Assembly (NCBI GenBank): GCA_017614995.1
Contig: JAGAAX010000029.1
Coordinates: 62,001 to 126,000, forward strand
Source of the DNA: Spirochaetaceae bacterium
GTDB lineage: Bacteria > Spirochaetota > Spirochaetia > Treponematales > Treponemataceae
Direction of reading: 5' to 3'
Length of the DNA stretch: 64,000 nt
The translations under genes and the position numbers were made by a program. Every line of letters starts with the position of its first letter. Position 1 is the stretch's first letter. This document shows, piece after piece, positions 25,802 through 33,772 of the stretch. Below the pieces are notes generated by a model that did no database searches, had not been told where the DNA came from, and saw nothing but the letters and a program-made list of their open reading frames with translations.

Positions 25802-26407
25802 ATGGATATTTTTGAAGCTGATGACAATTCAACTCCGCTGACAACAGAGGAAAAATCTGGCTTGAAGCTAAAGTGGATAACTCTTCGGTCTGAACTAAAC
25901 GAAGCTGAAGCACGGAATATTGCGCAGGCTCAATTATGGCTTATGACCGCTAAAAAGAAAGATATTTGTTCTGCTGCTTTTCTTTGTAATCTTCATAAAA
26001 AGATGTTCGGTGATGTTTGGATTTGGGCTGGTGAATACAGAACTACAGAGAGAAATATTGGAGTTGCACCATATCAGATTCCAACAAAGCTTATTCAGCT
26101 TTTTGATGATGTGAAATTCTGGATAGAGAATAAAACTTATTCAAATCAAGAAATAGCGGTTCGTCTTCATCATAAGCTTGTTCAAATTCATCCGTTTCCA
26201 AATGGCAACGGACGTGTTTCACGCTTTATGGCAGATTTAGTTCTTCAAAGACTTGATGGCAGAAGTTTATATTGGGGAAATGTTGATCTTGTTAATGTTT
26301 CTGATATTCGAAGCAAATATATTGATGCTTTGAGAAAAGCTGATACCGGTGATTATTCTGATTTATTGGCTTTTACAACGGGGCTTGATGAAATGTCTTT
26401 TTCATAA
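25802..26407 (+). CDS. Mobile mystery protein B (Fic/Doc family)
   Basis: 201 residues with a Fic fold: FGDVWIWAGEYRTTERNIG in the flap region and the active-site loop HPFPNGNGR at about residues 130-138. Canonical Fic AMP-transferases have HPFx(D/E)GNGR; Asn replaces the metal-binding acidic residue here, a variant I associate with this family. Whether it transfers AMP is therefore open. No inhibitory (S/T)xxxE(G/N) helix was spotted within it, so control may fall to the upstream HTH protein. Confidence 0.85.
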   Translation: MDIFEADDNSTPLTTEEKSGLKLKWITLRSELNEAEARNIAQAQLWLMTAKKKDICSAAFLCNLHKKMFGDVWIWAGEYRTTERNIGVAPYQIPTKLIQLFDDVKFWIENKTYSNQEIAVRLHHKLVQIHPFPNGNGRVSRFMADLVLQRLDGRSLYWGNVDLVNVSDIRSKYIDALRKADTGDYSDLLAFTTGLDEMSFS

Positions 26408-26458
26408 AAATAGATTTAGAGATTCCATTAATGAAAAAAATGAGTTATCATCTACAGT

Positions 26459-27337
26459 ATGAAACATTTAAGATTATTCACAGCATTGCTGGTTTTCAGC
26501 TTTGCGGGCGTTGCTGTGTTTGCAACAGGCGCGCAGGACACGTCTCTTAACGAGGCCAGACGGGTATTAGGAACAGAATCTTCTGAAAGTTCTGCTTCAA
26601 AAACTAAAAAAACAACAACTACGACAACTACAAAAAATACTGAATCTGCACAGGTCAACAGCAGATACGGCTTTTCTAATGATGATGCTGTTCAGGCATT
26701 AAAAGCTGCTCTTAATGAGGGCGCAAAAGTTGCGTCTTCGCAGCTTTCAAAAGAAGACGCTTATTATAAGAATCCGCTTTATTACATTGACTTGCCTCCA
26801 GAAACCGAAAAGCTTGTTGCTACAGTTTCAAAGCTTCCGAACGGAAAGAAAAACATTGAAAATGTAATTCTCCGCCTGAACCGGACGGCAGAAGCCTGCG
26901 CGGCTGATATTATTCCGGTTTTTGCAGAAGCCATTACAGGCATGACTGTCGGCGACGGTGTTGCTATTGTTACAGGTAAAGACAATGCGGCAACAGAATA
27001 TCTTAAGAAAAAGACTTACGAGCAGCTTGTCTCTCTTTATAAACCGAAGATTTCTGCCGCGCTTGACCAGAAGCTTGTCGGCGGCATGTCTGCAAACGAA
27101 GCTTGGGAAAAGCTTACGGCTACATACAACAAGGCTGGCGGTACGGCAAATAAGGTTTCATCAATTTTTGGAAAAGAAGCTGTAAAAGAAGTTGACATTG
27201 ACTTGGCGCAATATGCCACAGAAAAAGCACTCGACGCTGTTTTCTTAAAGATTGCAGACGAAGAAGCTGAAATCCGCGACAAGCCGCTTGAGTATTCTTC
27301 TGACATAATCCGCAAAGTTTTCGGCTCAAGAAAGTAA
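26459..27337 (+). CDS. DUF4197 domain secreted protein
   Basis: A signal peptide (LFTALLVFSFAGVAVFATGA), a Ser/Thr/Lys-rich linker containing seven consecutive Thr, then a DUF4197-like domain from about residue 75: ALKAALNEGAKVAS, ITGMTVGDGVAIVTGKDNAA, TEYLKKKTYEQL and TEKALDAVFLKIADEEAEIR. Function of the family is unknown; members are periplasmic. No clear ribosome site. A terminator follows at 27378. Confidence 0.85.
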   Translation: MKHLRLFTALLVFSFAGVAVFATGAQDTSLNEARRVLGTESSESSASKTKKTTTTTTTKNTESAQVNSRYGFSNDDAVQALKAALNEGAKVASSQLSKEDAYYKNPLYYIDLPPETEKLVATVSKLPNGKKNIENVILRLNRTAEACAADIIPVFAEAITGMTVGDGVAIVTGKDNAATEYLKKKTYEQLVSLYKPKISAALDQKLVGGMSANEAWEKLTATYNKAGGTANKVSSIFGKEAVKEVDIDLAQYATEKALDAVFLKIADEEAEIRDKPLEYSSDIIRKVFGSRK

Positions 27338-27377
27338 GCGCTTTTTTAAGCTGACTGGGCTTTTACTGCCCTGTTTT

Positions 27378-27414
27378 AAAGCCGTTTGACAAGTTCAGAC
27401 GGCTTTAGTTTTTT
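27378..27414 (+). terminator. Terminator after the DUF4197 gene
   Basis: AAAGCCGT (27378-27385) pairs with ACGGCTTT (27399-27406), followed by AGTTTTTT. It overlaps the stop codon of the convergent gene. Confidence 0.75.
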
Positions 27415-27890
27415 ACGCGGAATTCGACCCACCTTATTTTTTTCTTTTCTACTGCTTCTTTAAGTGAACGTTCTCTTGGCGAGAGCTGCGAGCTATTTGT
27501 CTTAACTTCAATAAAGAGAATCTCATCTACATTGTCGTGTTCTTCTAAGCCTGCAAAAGCTATAAAATCCAGAGGCTTGCCGATAAAGCGGCAGTCAGCC
27601 GGGTTGCATGGAAAATTCGGCAGAAACGGCGCAACCTGCTCAACAAGTTGACCGTTCAGCACTGAACGCGAGCGCCTGACAGCATCGATTCTTGCTTCTT
27701 CAAGAAGTTTTTCCTGATTTTTTTCTGCCTCAATTGCCCCTATTTTTTTGCCAAAACGGAAGCAGAGCACGAAAAGCATTAAAATAATCAGCAAAACAGC
27801 AAAACTTATGAAAAAAATCCCGATTTTTGTTGTAGCCAAAAGCGTATTGAAATTGTTTAATGCAGTGTTCATAGCAGATTCGACGTTCAT
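27405..27890 (-). CDS. Holliday-junction-resolvase-like endonuclease domain protein (Endonuc_Holl)
   Basis: 161 residues. An N-terminal membrane span (IGIFFISFAVLLIILMLFVLCF) is followed by a charged helix and a restriction-endonuclease-like domain: SRSVLNGQLVEQVAPFLPNF, DCRFIGKPLDFIAFAGLEE, and ILFIEVKTNSSQLSPRERSL. The D..EVK arrangement is the PD-(D/E)xK nuclease signature. It matches the archaeal/bacterial Holliday-junction-related family in layout; whether a membrane-tethered copy cuts DNA is unclear. It converges with the DUF4197 gene. Confidence 0.8.
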   Translation of the reverse strand: MNVESAMNTALNNFNTLLATTKIGIFFISFAVLLIILMLFVLCFRFGKKIGAIEAEKNQEKLLEEARIDAVRRSRSVLNGQLVEQVAPFLPNFPCNPADCRFIGKPLDFIAFAGLEEHDNVDEILFIEVKTNSSQLSPRERSLKEAVEKKKIRWVEFRVKN

Positions 27891-27928
27891 AAGCCAACAT
27901 TAACGGTTTTGAGCGTTACATACAAGCA

Positions 27929-28067
27929 TTAAGGGAATCTCTAAAAACTTCAGTTTTTAGAGATAACTTTGAAAATGCGATGTTGGAAATCGCGCCATTA
28001 TAGCGATTTCCAACTCGGCGGCAATCTCTAAAAAGTCACGACAGTGAATTTTTAGAGATGCCCTTAA
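27929..28067. repeat. 139-bp composite hairpin element
   Basis: Outer arms TTAAGGG (27929) and CCCTTAA (28061) enclose three hairpins: ATCTCTAAAAAC..TTTTTAGAGAT, GTTGGAAATCG..CGATTTCCAAC, and ATCTCTAAAAA..TTTTTAGAGAT. The first and third hairpins share the same arm sequence, so alternative folds are possible. It is the main content of the 224-base gap before the OmpA-like gene. No open reading frame. Confidence 0.8.
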
Positions 28068-28114
28068 AAATGGTTATATTTTTAACCGATAGCTGAATAA
28101 GCAGAGGAGATTTT

Positions 28115-29350
28115 ATGCAGAATAGAATCAATTGTATTTCTAAATTGAGAAAATGCCTTTTTCTGTTTTTGTTTGCATCCGCTTTTATGTATTTAAACGC
28201 GGAGCGTTTCACGTTTAAATATGATGAAAGTGATAAATACAGGGTGCTTTCATCGGTGCACGAAGATATTTATTATAACGGACTTTTCGACCACCATGCG
28301 GAAATTGTAAACCGTATTTCTGTTAATGTTCCGTCTGTTGACGGCGAGTGGGCTGAACACGATGCAGTCTTTATGACTTCAGAAGCATCGTCAGACCGTT
28401 CGGGCAGACCGGTTTTTACTTGGGGCGAAGAATACCACAGCATTTTTAAGCGGGACAAGTTTGGTAAATATGACATCGGCGACGAATATTTCATGCCTGT
28501 CGTAAGAAATGTGCCGGTTTTTCCAGACAAAGACTTGCAGCCCGGCGACACTTGGACTGCTGACGGCGAAGAAGCCCATGATTTGCGGCGTGGCTTTAAC
28601 TTGAACACTCCGTTCAAAGTTCCTGTTAAAGTTCAGTACACTTATGTCGGCCCTGAAACCGTAAACGGCAAAGTGCTGCACAAGATTCTTGCAAAATACA
28701 ACATGAATTTTGTAAACAGACAGAGACCGGTTGACAGAACTATAGATTATCCTTTTGAAACAATGGGCTTTTCAAGCCAGACGATTTATTGGAATGCGGA
28801 AAACGGTGCAATCGAATTTTATGACGAAGAATTCCGCATTGTCTTAGAAACAATAAGTGGAACAACCATTGTTTTTGAAGGCACAGCACACGCAGAAATT
28901 GCTGACCTTGTGCGCATTAAGCCTGAAGTTGTTGTAAATGAAGTGCAGAATCAGATTAAAGATTTGGGCATTGACAACACACAGGTTACTGCAACTGAAA
29001 AAGGTATTACAATCAGTATCGAGAATATTCAGTTTAAGCCAGATTCTGCTGTTCTTCAGGACAGTGAGAAGCGCAAGCTTGAGAAAATTGCAAAGATTCT
29101 TGAGCTTTATCCTGACAACGACCTGCTTGTTACAGGACATACCGCTCTCGCAGGCAACGCTAAATCAAGGCAGGAACTTTCTGAGGAGCGCGCACAGGCT
29201 GTTGCAAATTATCTGATTGAATTGGGCGTAAAAGACGCGTACCACATCTTCTCAAAAGGTTTCGGCGCAGAGCAGCCAATTGCCGAGAACCGCACAGAAG
29301 CCGGCAGAGCCAGAAACCGCCGCGTAGAAATTACGATTTTGAACCAGTAA
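28115..29350 (+). CDS. OmpA-family outer membrane/periplasmic protein
   Basis: A signal peptide (CLFLFLFASAFMYLNAE), a roughly 240-residue N-terminal beta-rich region of no recognised family, and a C-terminal OmpA peptidoglycan-binding domain: IQFKPDSAVLQDSEKRKLEK, LLVTGHTALAG, RQELSEERAQAVANYLIELG and GRARNRRVEITIL. The Asp and Arg that grip the peptidoglycan stem peptide in OmpA domains (NRTEAGRARNRR region) are present. A strong GAGGAG site precedes the ATG. It probably links the outer envelope to peptidoglycan. A terminator follows at once. Confidence 0.9.
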   Translation: MQNRINCISKLRKCLFLFLFASAFMYLNAERFTFKYDESDKYRVLSSVHEDIYYNGLFDHHAEIVNRISVNVPSVDGEWAEHDAVFMTSEASSDRSGRPVFTWGEEYHSIFKRDKFGKYDIGDEYFMPVVRNVPVFPDKDLQPGDTWTADGEEAHDLRRGFNLNTPFKVPVKVQYTYVGPETVNGKVLHKILAKYNMNFVNRQRPVDRTIDYPFETMGFSSQTIYWNAENGAIEFYDEEFRIVLETISGTTIVFEGTAHAEIADLVRIKPEVVVNEVQNQIKDLGIDNTQVTATEKGITISIENIQFKPDSAVLQDSEKRKLEKIAKILELYPDNDLLVTGHTALAGNAKSRQELSEERAQAVANYLIELGVKDAYHIFSKGFGAEQPIAENRTEAGRARNRRVEITILNQ

Positions 29351-29368
29351 GGCTTTTTGCCAAGCCTG

Positions 29369-29415
29369 ATAAAACAAACAAACCCCGGTCATTTTGCGCC
29401 GGGGTTGTTTTTTGT
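29369..29415 (+). terminator. Terminator and left 47-bp direct repeat of the glycan cassette
   Basis: Hairpin AACCCCGG..CCGGGGTT then GTTTTTT. The whole 47 bases recur at 31600-31646 with one mismatch. It ends transcription of the OmpA-like gene; see the copy on the other side of the cassette. Confidence 0.9.
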
Positions 29416-29469
29416 AGATACAGAAAGTATAATCGAATTACTTAAAAACAATAGCTTGACTTTTAGATT

Positions 29470-30624
29470 ATGAAAATACTTTATGACAGTCAGATTTTTG
29501 ATATGCAAAAAACGGGCGGCGTTTCCCGGTATTTTGTCGAAATAATCTCAAGACTAAACAACTTTAATGTTGAATATGAATTGCCATTGACTTATTCAAA
29601 GAATGTTTATCTGCAAGAGAATCCTTTAACTGCTTTGAATTCATCTTACTTAAATTGTTTATACGAAAATTTTCTGCCATCTATGCAGTTTCGCGGGAAA
29701 AGAAGACTTTGGAATTTACGGAACAAATTTTTTTATAAAGATTTTCTTACAAACCGGCAGCGTGATATACAGTCTCTAAAACAGCAGGATTTTGATATAT
29801 TTCATACAACTTATTACGATCCTTATTTCTTAGATTATATTGGGAAAAAGCCATTCGTTCTGACAATCTATGATATGATTCATGAAAAATTTCCAGAAAT
29901 GCTTTCAGATGATATTGGTATCATAAAAAAGAAAAAGCTTGTTGCAGAAAAAGCAGCAAGAATTATAGCTATTTCAGAAAACACAAAACAAGATATTATA
30001 GACATACTGAAAATTCCAGAAAATAAAATTGATGTTGTATATCTTGGAGATTCTGTTTTAGAAAGTAATCAGCAGCAGTCAGATAATCAATTTGGAAAAT
30101 ATTTTCTTTTTACTGGAAACAGACATGCCTATAAGAATTTTTATTTTATGCTAATAGCTTTATCGGATTTTTTAAAAGAAAATCCTGATGTAAAAATTGT
30201 TTGTACTGGTTCAAAATTTTCAGATTGGGAATTAAAACTTATAAGTGATTTAGGACTGTCTTCTCAAATAATTCATCATTTTTTTGCTGATAACAATGAA
30301 ATGTATTGGCTATATCACAATGCGATTGCTTTTATTTTTCCTTCTTATTATGAAGGTTTTGGTATTCCTATTCTGGAGGCATTTTCGGCGGGCTGTCCTG
30401 CTATTTTGGCAGATGCTTCTTGTTTTAGAGAAGTAGCGGGTAATGGAGCTTTGTATTTTGATTTTAAGAATAAGCAGCAATTAGTGTCATGTTGTGATAA
30501 ATTATTAAAAGATGTTTCATTCAGAAAAGAAGTTATAGCAAATGGAAAGGCTATATTGAAACAATTTTCATGGAAAAAGACATCAGAAGAAACTGTGAAA
30601 ATTTATAAGTCCATTTTGGAGTAA
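29470..30624 (+). CDS. Glycosyltransferase family 4 protein
   Basis: GT-B fold sugar transferase, cytoplasmic, probably acting in surface glycan synthesis. N-terminal half starts ILYDSQIFDMQKTGGVSRYF, the family's acceptor-side glycine loop; the C-terminal half has FTGNRHAYKNF and the donor-binding EGFGIPILEAFSAGCP, including the two Glu of the EX7E motif. 384 residues. AT-rich codons, unlike the flanking genes. It lies six bases ahead of a GDP-mannose-dehydratase-like gene; both sit between identical terminator repeats, so they look inserted as a pair. Confidence 0.9.
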   Translation: MKILYDSQIFDMQKTGGVSRYFVEIISRLNNFNVEYELPLTYSKNVYLQENPLTALNSSYLNCLYENFLPSMQFRGKRRLWNLRNKFFYKDFLTNRQRDIQSLKQQDFDIFHTTYYDPYFLDYIGKKPFVLTIYDMIHEKFPEMLSDDIGIIKKKKLVAEKAARIIAISENTKQDIIDILKIPENKIDVVYLGDSVLESNQQQSDNQFGKYFLFTGNRHAYKNFYFMLIALSDFLKENPDVKIVCTGSKFSDWELKLISDLGLSSQIIHHFFADNNEMYWLYHNAIAFIFPSYYEGFGIPILEAFSAGCPAILADASCFREVAGNGALYFDFKNKQQLVSCCDKLLKDVSFRKEVIANGKAILKQFSWKKTSEETVKIYKSILE

Positions 30625-30629
30625 AAATC

Positions 30630-31586
30630 GTGAAAAAAGCCTTAATTACAGGAATAAATGGCCAGGATGGTTCATATTTGGCAGAATTATTGTTGTCAAA
30701 AGGTTATGAAATCTATGGCGTTGTAAGAAGAGAAAGTATTGAGAATTCTAAAAAGATGGAAAATATAGCACATCTTCTGAATCAAATAAAAATTGTAACG
30801 TGTCAGCTTGAAAACAGTCTTGCCGTTTATAAATTATTCAATGAAATAAAACCAGATGAATGCTATCATTTGGCAGCTTCTAGTTTTGTAAGTTTTGCAG
30901 TTGAAGATGATTTGTCAATAATGATGAATAATTTTACAACTACGCATAATATTCTTTTAAGTGTTTTGGAATTATGTCCGGCTTGTCATATCTATTTTGC
31001 AGGGTCGAGTGAAATATTCGGTAATGCAACAGAATATCCTCAATCTGAAAAAACTCCATACAATCCCCGCTCTGTATATGGAATATCAAAATTATCAAGC
31101 CATTCTCTTATTAAAAACTATAGAGAGCGCTTTAATCTTTTTGCATGTACTGGCTTTACATACAATCATGAATCACCGAGACGGGGCAGAACTTTTGTAA
31201 CAAGAAAAGTTACATCTTCTGTTGCAGATATTGTTCATGGAAAACAGGATTTTATTGAATTGGGTAATATTCAGGCAAAACGCGACTGGGGTTATGCACC
31301 TGAATATGTACAGGCTATGTATCTTATGTTGCAGAATAAAACTCCAAAAGATTATGTTATATCAACTGGAATTCTACATACTGTAGAAGATTTATTAAAA
31401 ATAGCTTTTGATACTGTAGATTTGGATTATCATAAATATTTAAGGATTAATGAGTCCTTTATCCGTCCTGGTGAAAAGATTCCATTAGTTGGAGACTCTT
31501 CGTTGATTTATAAGGATCTTGGATGGAAAGCTAAAAAACCTTTTAATGAAATAATTGAAGAAATGGTTCGCAGTGATTTAAAATAG
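30630..31586 (+). CDS. GDP-mannose 4,6-dehydratase-like SDR epimerase
   Basis: Extended short-chain dehydrogenase. It has the NAD(P) loop ALITGINGQDGSYLAELLL, CYHLAASSFV, FAGSSEIFG and the catalytic YGISK, followed by NHESPRRGRTFVTRKVT, a segment I know from GDP-mannose 4,6-dehydratases, and NIQAKRDWGYAPEYV. These give GDP-4-keto-6-deoxymannose for rhamnose, fucose or perosamine-type sugars. 318 residues, slightly shorter than typical Gmd (about 340). The start is GTG. AT-rich, like its partner. Confidence 0.85.
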   Translation: MKKALITGINGQDGSYLAELLLSKGYEIYGVVRRESIENSKKMENIAHLLNQIKIVTCQLENSLAVYKLFNEIKPDECYHLAASSFVSFAVEDDLSIMMNNFTTTHNILLSVLELCPACHIYFAGSSEIFGNATEYPQSEKTPYNPRSVYGISKLSSHSLIKNYRERFNLFACTGFTYNHESPRRGRTFVTRKVTSSVADIVHGKQDFIELGNIQAKRDWGYAPEYVQAMYLMLQNKTPKDYVISTGILHTVEDLLKIAFDTVDLDYHKYLRINESFIRPGEKIPLVGDSSLIYKDLGWKAKKPFNEIIEEMVRSDLK

Positions 31587-31599
31587 AGTGATAAATAGC

Positions 31600-31646
31600 A
31601 TAAAACAAATAAACCCCGGTCATTTTGCGCCGGGGTTGTTTTTTGT
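31600..31646 (+). terminator. Terminator and right 47-bp direct repeat of the glycan cassette
   Basis: Same hairpin and T-tract as 29369-29415 (one difference in 47 bases, C to T). It ends transcription of the cassette and, facing the other way, may protect the minus-strand gene that follows. Confidence 0.9.
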
Positions 31647-31671
31647 TCAAAGCTTTTGTTGCGTTTGAGGA

Positions 31672-31932
31672 TTATTCTGTAGTTTCGGCTGATGCTTCTG
31701 CCTGTGCTTCGGTTGAAGCAGCTTCCTGTTCTTCTTTCTTGACAGATGCTTGAATTGCTTTCAGTTTCTTCTTGCTGAAGTGCTTCGGCTTCTTACGATA
31801 ATTGACTATATAAGCAATCAGCTCGAGATATGCAATTACGCAAATTGTACATAAAATAACGCGGAAATCTGTGAAAACACCCTGTATAACGTCTTGAACT
31901 TCGGAAAAATTCATATCATAATTATCGGACAA
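31672..31932 (-). CDS. Small membrane protein of unknown function
   Basis: 86 residues: a short acidic N-terminus, one membrane span (VILCTICVIAYLELIAYIVNY), a Lys-rich stretch (KKPKHFSKKKLKAI) and an Ala/Glu-rich C-terminal tail. The positive-inside pattern puts the tail in the cytoplasm. No family recognised. It is divergent from hisH across 26 bases. Confidence 0.6.
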   Translation of the reverse strand: MSDNYDMNFSEVQDVIQGVFTDFRVILCTICVIAYLELIAYIVNYRKKPKHFSKKKLKAIQASVKKEEQEAASTEAQAEASAETTE

Positions 31933-31958
31933 ATTACTAATTTCTTTATGGACTCACA

Positions 31959-32600
31959 ATGATTGGTATAATCGATTACAATGCAGGCAACATTAAGAGT
32001 GTGGAAATGGCACTCGATTCAATGAATATTCCGTATATTCTTGGAAAAAAGCCGGAAGACTTGAAAAATGCCGACAGATTGATTTTCCCGGGGGTAGGCG
32101 ATGCGGCTTATGCCATGGGACAGCTTAGGCAGACAGGCTTTGACGTGTTTTTAAAAGACCGGGCACAGGCATCTGCTCCAATTATGGGAATTTGTCTTGG
32201 CTCGCAGATTATTTTTGAACATTCTGAAGAAGGCGACACCGACTGTCTCGGCTTAGTTCCCGGCAAAATTACTCACTTTAAGAATATCTTTGAAAGAGAA
32301 GGAATTCCGACCGACGGCTTGAAAATTCCGCACATGGGTTGGAACGACGTGCACTGCAAGGAAGATTTGATTTTTAAGAACATAAACGAGGGCACTGCCT
32401 TTTATTTTGTTCATTCTTATGTAATTGAACCTGCTCATTGGAATGATGTCCGCGCTTTCTGCGAATACGGAATAAAAGTTCCTGCCGTAATAAGGCATGG
32501 CTCAATTATTGCCTGTCAGTTCCACCCGGAAAAGTCCGGTGAACCAGGCTTAAGGCTTTTGAAAAATTTCTGCCTCCCGGAAGGAGACCTTTCATGCTAA
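31959..32600 (+). CDS. hisH: Imidazole glycerol phosphate synthase, glutaminase subunit
   Basis: Class I glutamine amidotransferase that feeds ammonia to HisF. It has the start IGIIDYNAGNIKSVEMAL, the nucleophile loop GICLGSQIIFEHSEEG, PHMGWNDV, FYFVHSYV and the His/Glu pair in CQFHPEKSG. 213 residues, normal length. The stop overlaps the hisF start by seven bases with AGGAG just before it. No hisA, hisI or other histidine genes adjoin. Confidence 0.94.
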   Translation: MIGIIDYNAGNIKSVEMALDSMNIPYILGKKPEDLKNADRLIFPGVGDAAYAMGQLRQTGFDVFLKDRAQASAPIMGICLGSQIIFEHSEEGDTDCLGLVPGKITHFKNIFEREGIPTDGLKIPHMGWNDVHCKEDLIFKNINEGTAFYFVHSYVIEPAHWNDVRAFCEYGIKVPAVIRHGSIIACQFHPEKSGEPGLRLLKNFCLPEGDLSC

Positions 32601-33379
32601 AAAAGAGAATCATTGTCTGCCTTGACGTAAAAGACGGACGTACTACAAAAGGCGTAAAATTTTTGAATAATGTTGATGTCGGCGACCCTGTTGAAATGGC
32701 TGCTGAATATTACCGTCAGGGAGTTGACGAACTTGTTTTTTATGACATTATCGCTTCTGCCCGCGGAAGAGGCCCGATTCTCGACTTGATTCACCGCGTA
32801 GCTTCGCAGGTTTTTATTCCGTTTTGTGTAGGCGGCGGTATTGGCACACTTGATGACATACGCTCTACAATTCTTGCCGGCGCTGAAAAAATCAGTCTGA
32901 ATTCTCAGGCTGTGAAAAACCCTTCACTTATAACAGAAGGTGCGCGCGTATTCGGCAATCAGTGCATTGTTCTCGGCATGGACGCTAAAAAAGACCCAAC
33001 CTGTCCGAGCGGTTACCGTGTCTACATTAACGGCGGCCGCATAAAAACAGACCTTGATGCAAGGGAATGGGCTGTGCGCGCTGTAGAACTTGGCGCAGGC
33101 GAAATTGTGCTTAATTCAATGGACGCAGACGGAACCAGGGCAGGCTACGAGCTTGATCTTACGCGCATGATTGTTGAGGCTGTAAGTGTTCCTGTTGTTG
33201 CTTCTGGCGGCGGCGGTACACCGGCTCACCTTGCTGATGTTCTTACTAAAGGAAAAGCTGACGCTGCCCTTATTGCTTCAATGGTACACTCTGGCGAATA
33301 TACTATTGAGGGCATTAAAAAAGACTTGGACAAGCAGAATATTCCAGTGCGCTGCCTTTCTTGCGGCTGCGACAACTAG
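32594..33379 (+). CDS. hisF: Imidazole glycerol phosphate synthase, cyclase subunit
   Basis: TIM-barrel cyclase that makes imidazole glycerol phosphate and AICAR, in complex with HisH. It shows [16 protein letters not shown] (catalytic Asp), [40 protein letters not shown] (second catalytic Asp) and [12 protein letters not shown]. 261 residues, complete. A Cys-rich C-terminus (CLSCGCDN) is an oddity. AICAR links it to the purine genes further along, but nothing shows joint regulation. Confidence 0.94.
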   Translation: MLKKRIIVCLDVKDGRTTKGVKFLNNVDVGDPVEMAAEYYRQGVDELVFYDIIASARGRGPILDLIHRVASQVFIPFCVGGGIGTLDDIRSTILAGAEKISLNSQAVKNPSLITEGARVFGNQCIVLGMDAKKDPTCPSGYRVYINGGRIKTDLDAREWAVRAVELGAGEIVLNSMDADGTRAGYELDLTRMIVEAVSVPVVASGGGGTPAHLADVLTKGKADAALIASMVHSGEYTIEGIKKDLDKQNIPVRCLSCGCDN

Positions 33380-33382
33380 AGC

Positions 33383-33760
33383 TTAGTCTGCAATATAGCG
33401 CGCGCGGCTTGTTGCTGTTTCAAAAACGTCAACAGCATAAAGCGGCGCGTCTGGCAGCATCTCTTTGATCTTGTCAAAAATATAGCGAGCAATGCGTTCT
33501 GCGCTTGGGTTCTGGTCAAACACAAAGCTATTGTTTTCTACAAGGTCGTTTAAGTTTGTGTGGTCAAGTGTGGCACAGACTTTGCGCAGCGCACCTTTCA
33601 GCTCGCCAAAATCAATAAGCATTCCGCCCTCGTTCAGCGAAGAACCTTTTGCGTGTGCGTAAACTTTGTAGTTGTGCCCGTGCAGATTCTCGCACTTTCC
33701 GTGGTAGTCGCGGAGAAAATGCGCCGCGGCAAATTCTGTTTCAACTCTTACTTCAAACAT
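33383..33760 (-). CDS. queD: 6-carboxy-5,6,7,8-tetrahydropterin synthase
   Basis: Second step of queuosine (7-deazaguanine) synthesis, zinc-dependent. It has the zinc His in EFAAAHFL, CENLHGHNY (CxxxHGH, catalytic Cys and two zinc His), LIDFGELK, and LDHTNLND. 125 residues, typical. It starts 12 bases after rfbB with an AAAGG site, so the two are co-transcribed; the other que genes are not in the window. The 3' end almost touches hisF. Confidence 0.92.
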   Translation of the reverse strand: MFEVRVETEFAAAHFLRDYHGKCENLHGHNYKVYAHAKGSSLNEGGMLIDFGELKGALRKVCATLDHTNLNDLVENNSFVFDQNPSAERIARYIFDKIKEMLPDAPLYAVDVFETATSRARYIAD

Positions 33761-33772
33761 AGCGCAGCCTTT

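Noticed and set aside
27929-28067. CRISPR array or integron attC site
   Set aside because: Only two like hairpins, no regular spacers, no cas or integrase genes and no attC core motifs.
29369-31646. Insertion-sequence transposon around the glycan cassette
   Set aside because: The flanking repeats are direct terminator copies, with no transposase and no terminal inverted repeats beyond the hairpins.
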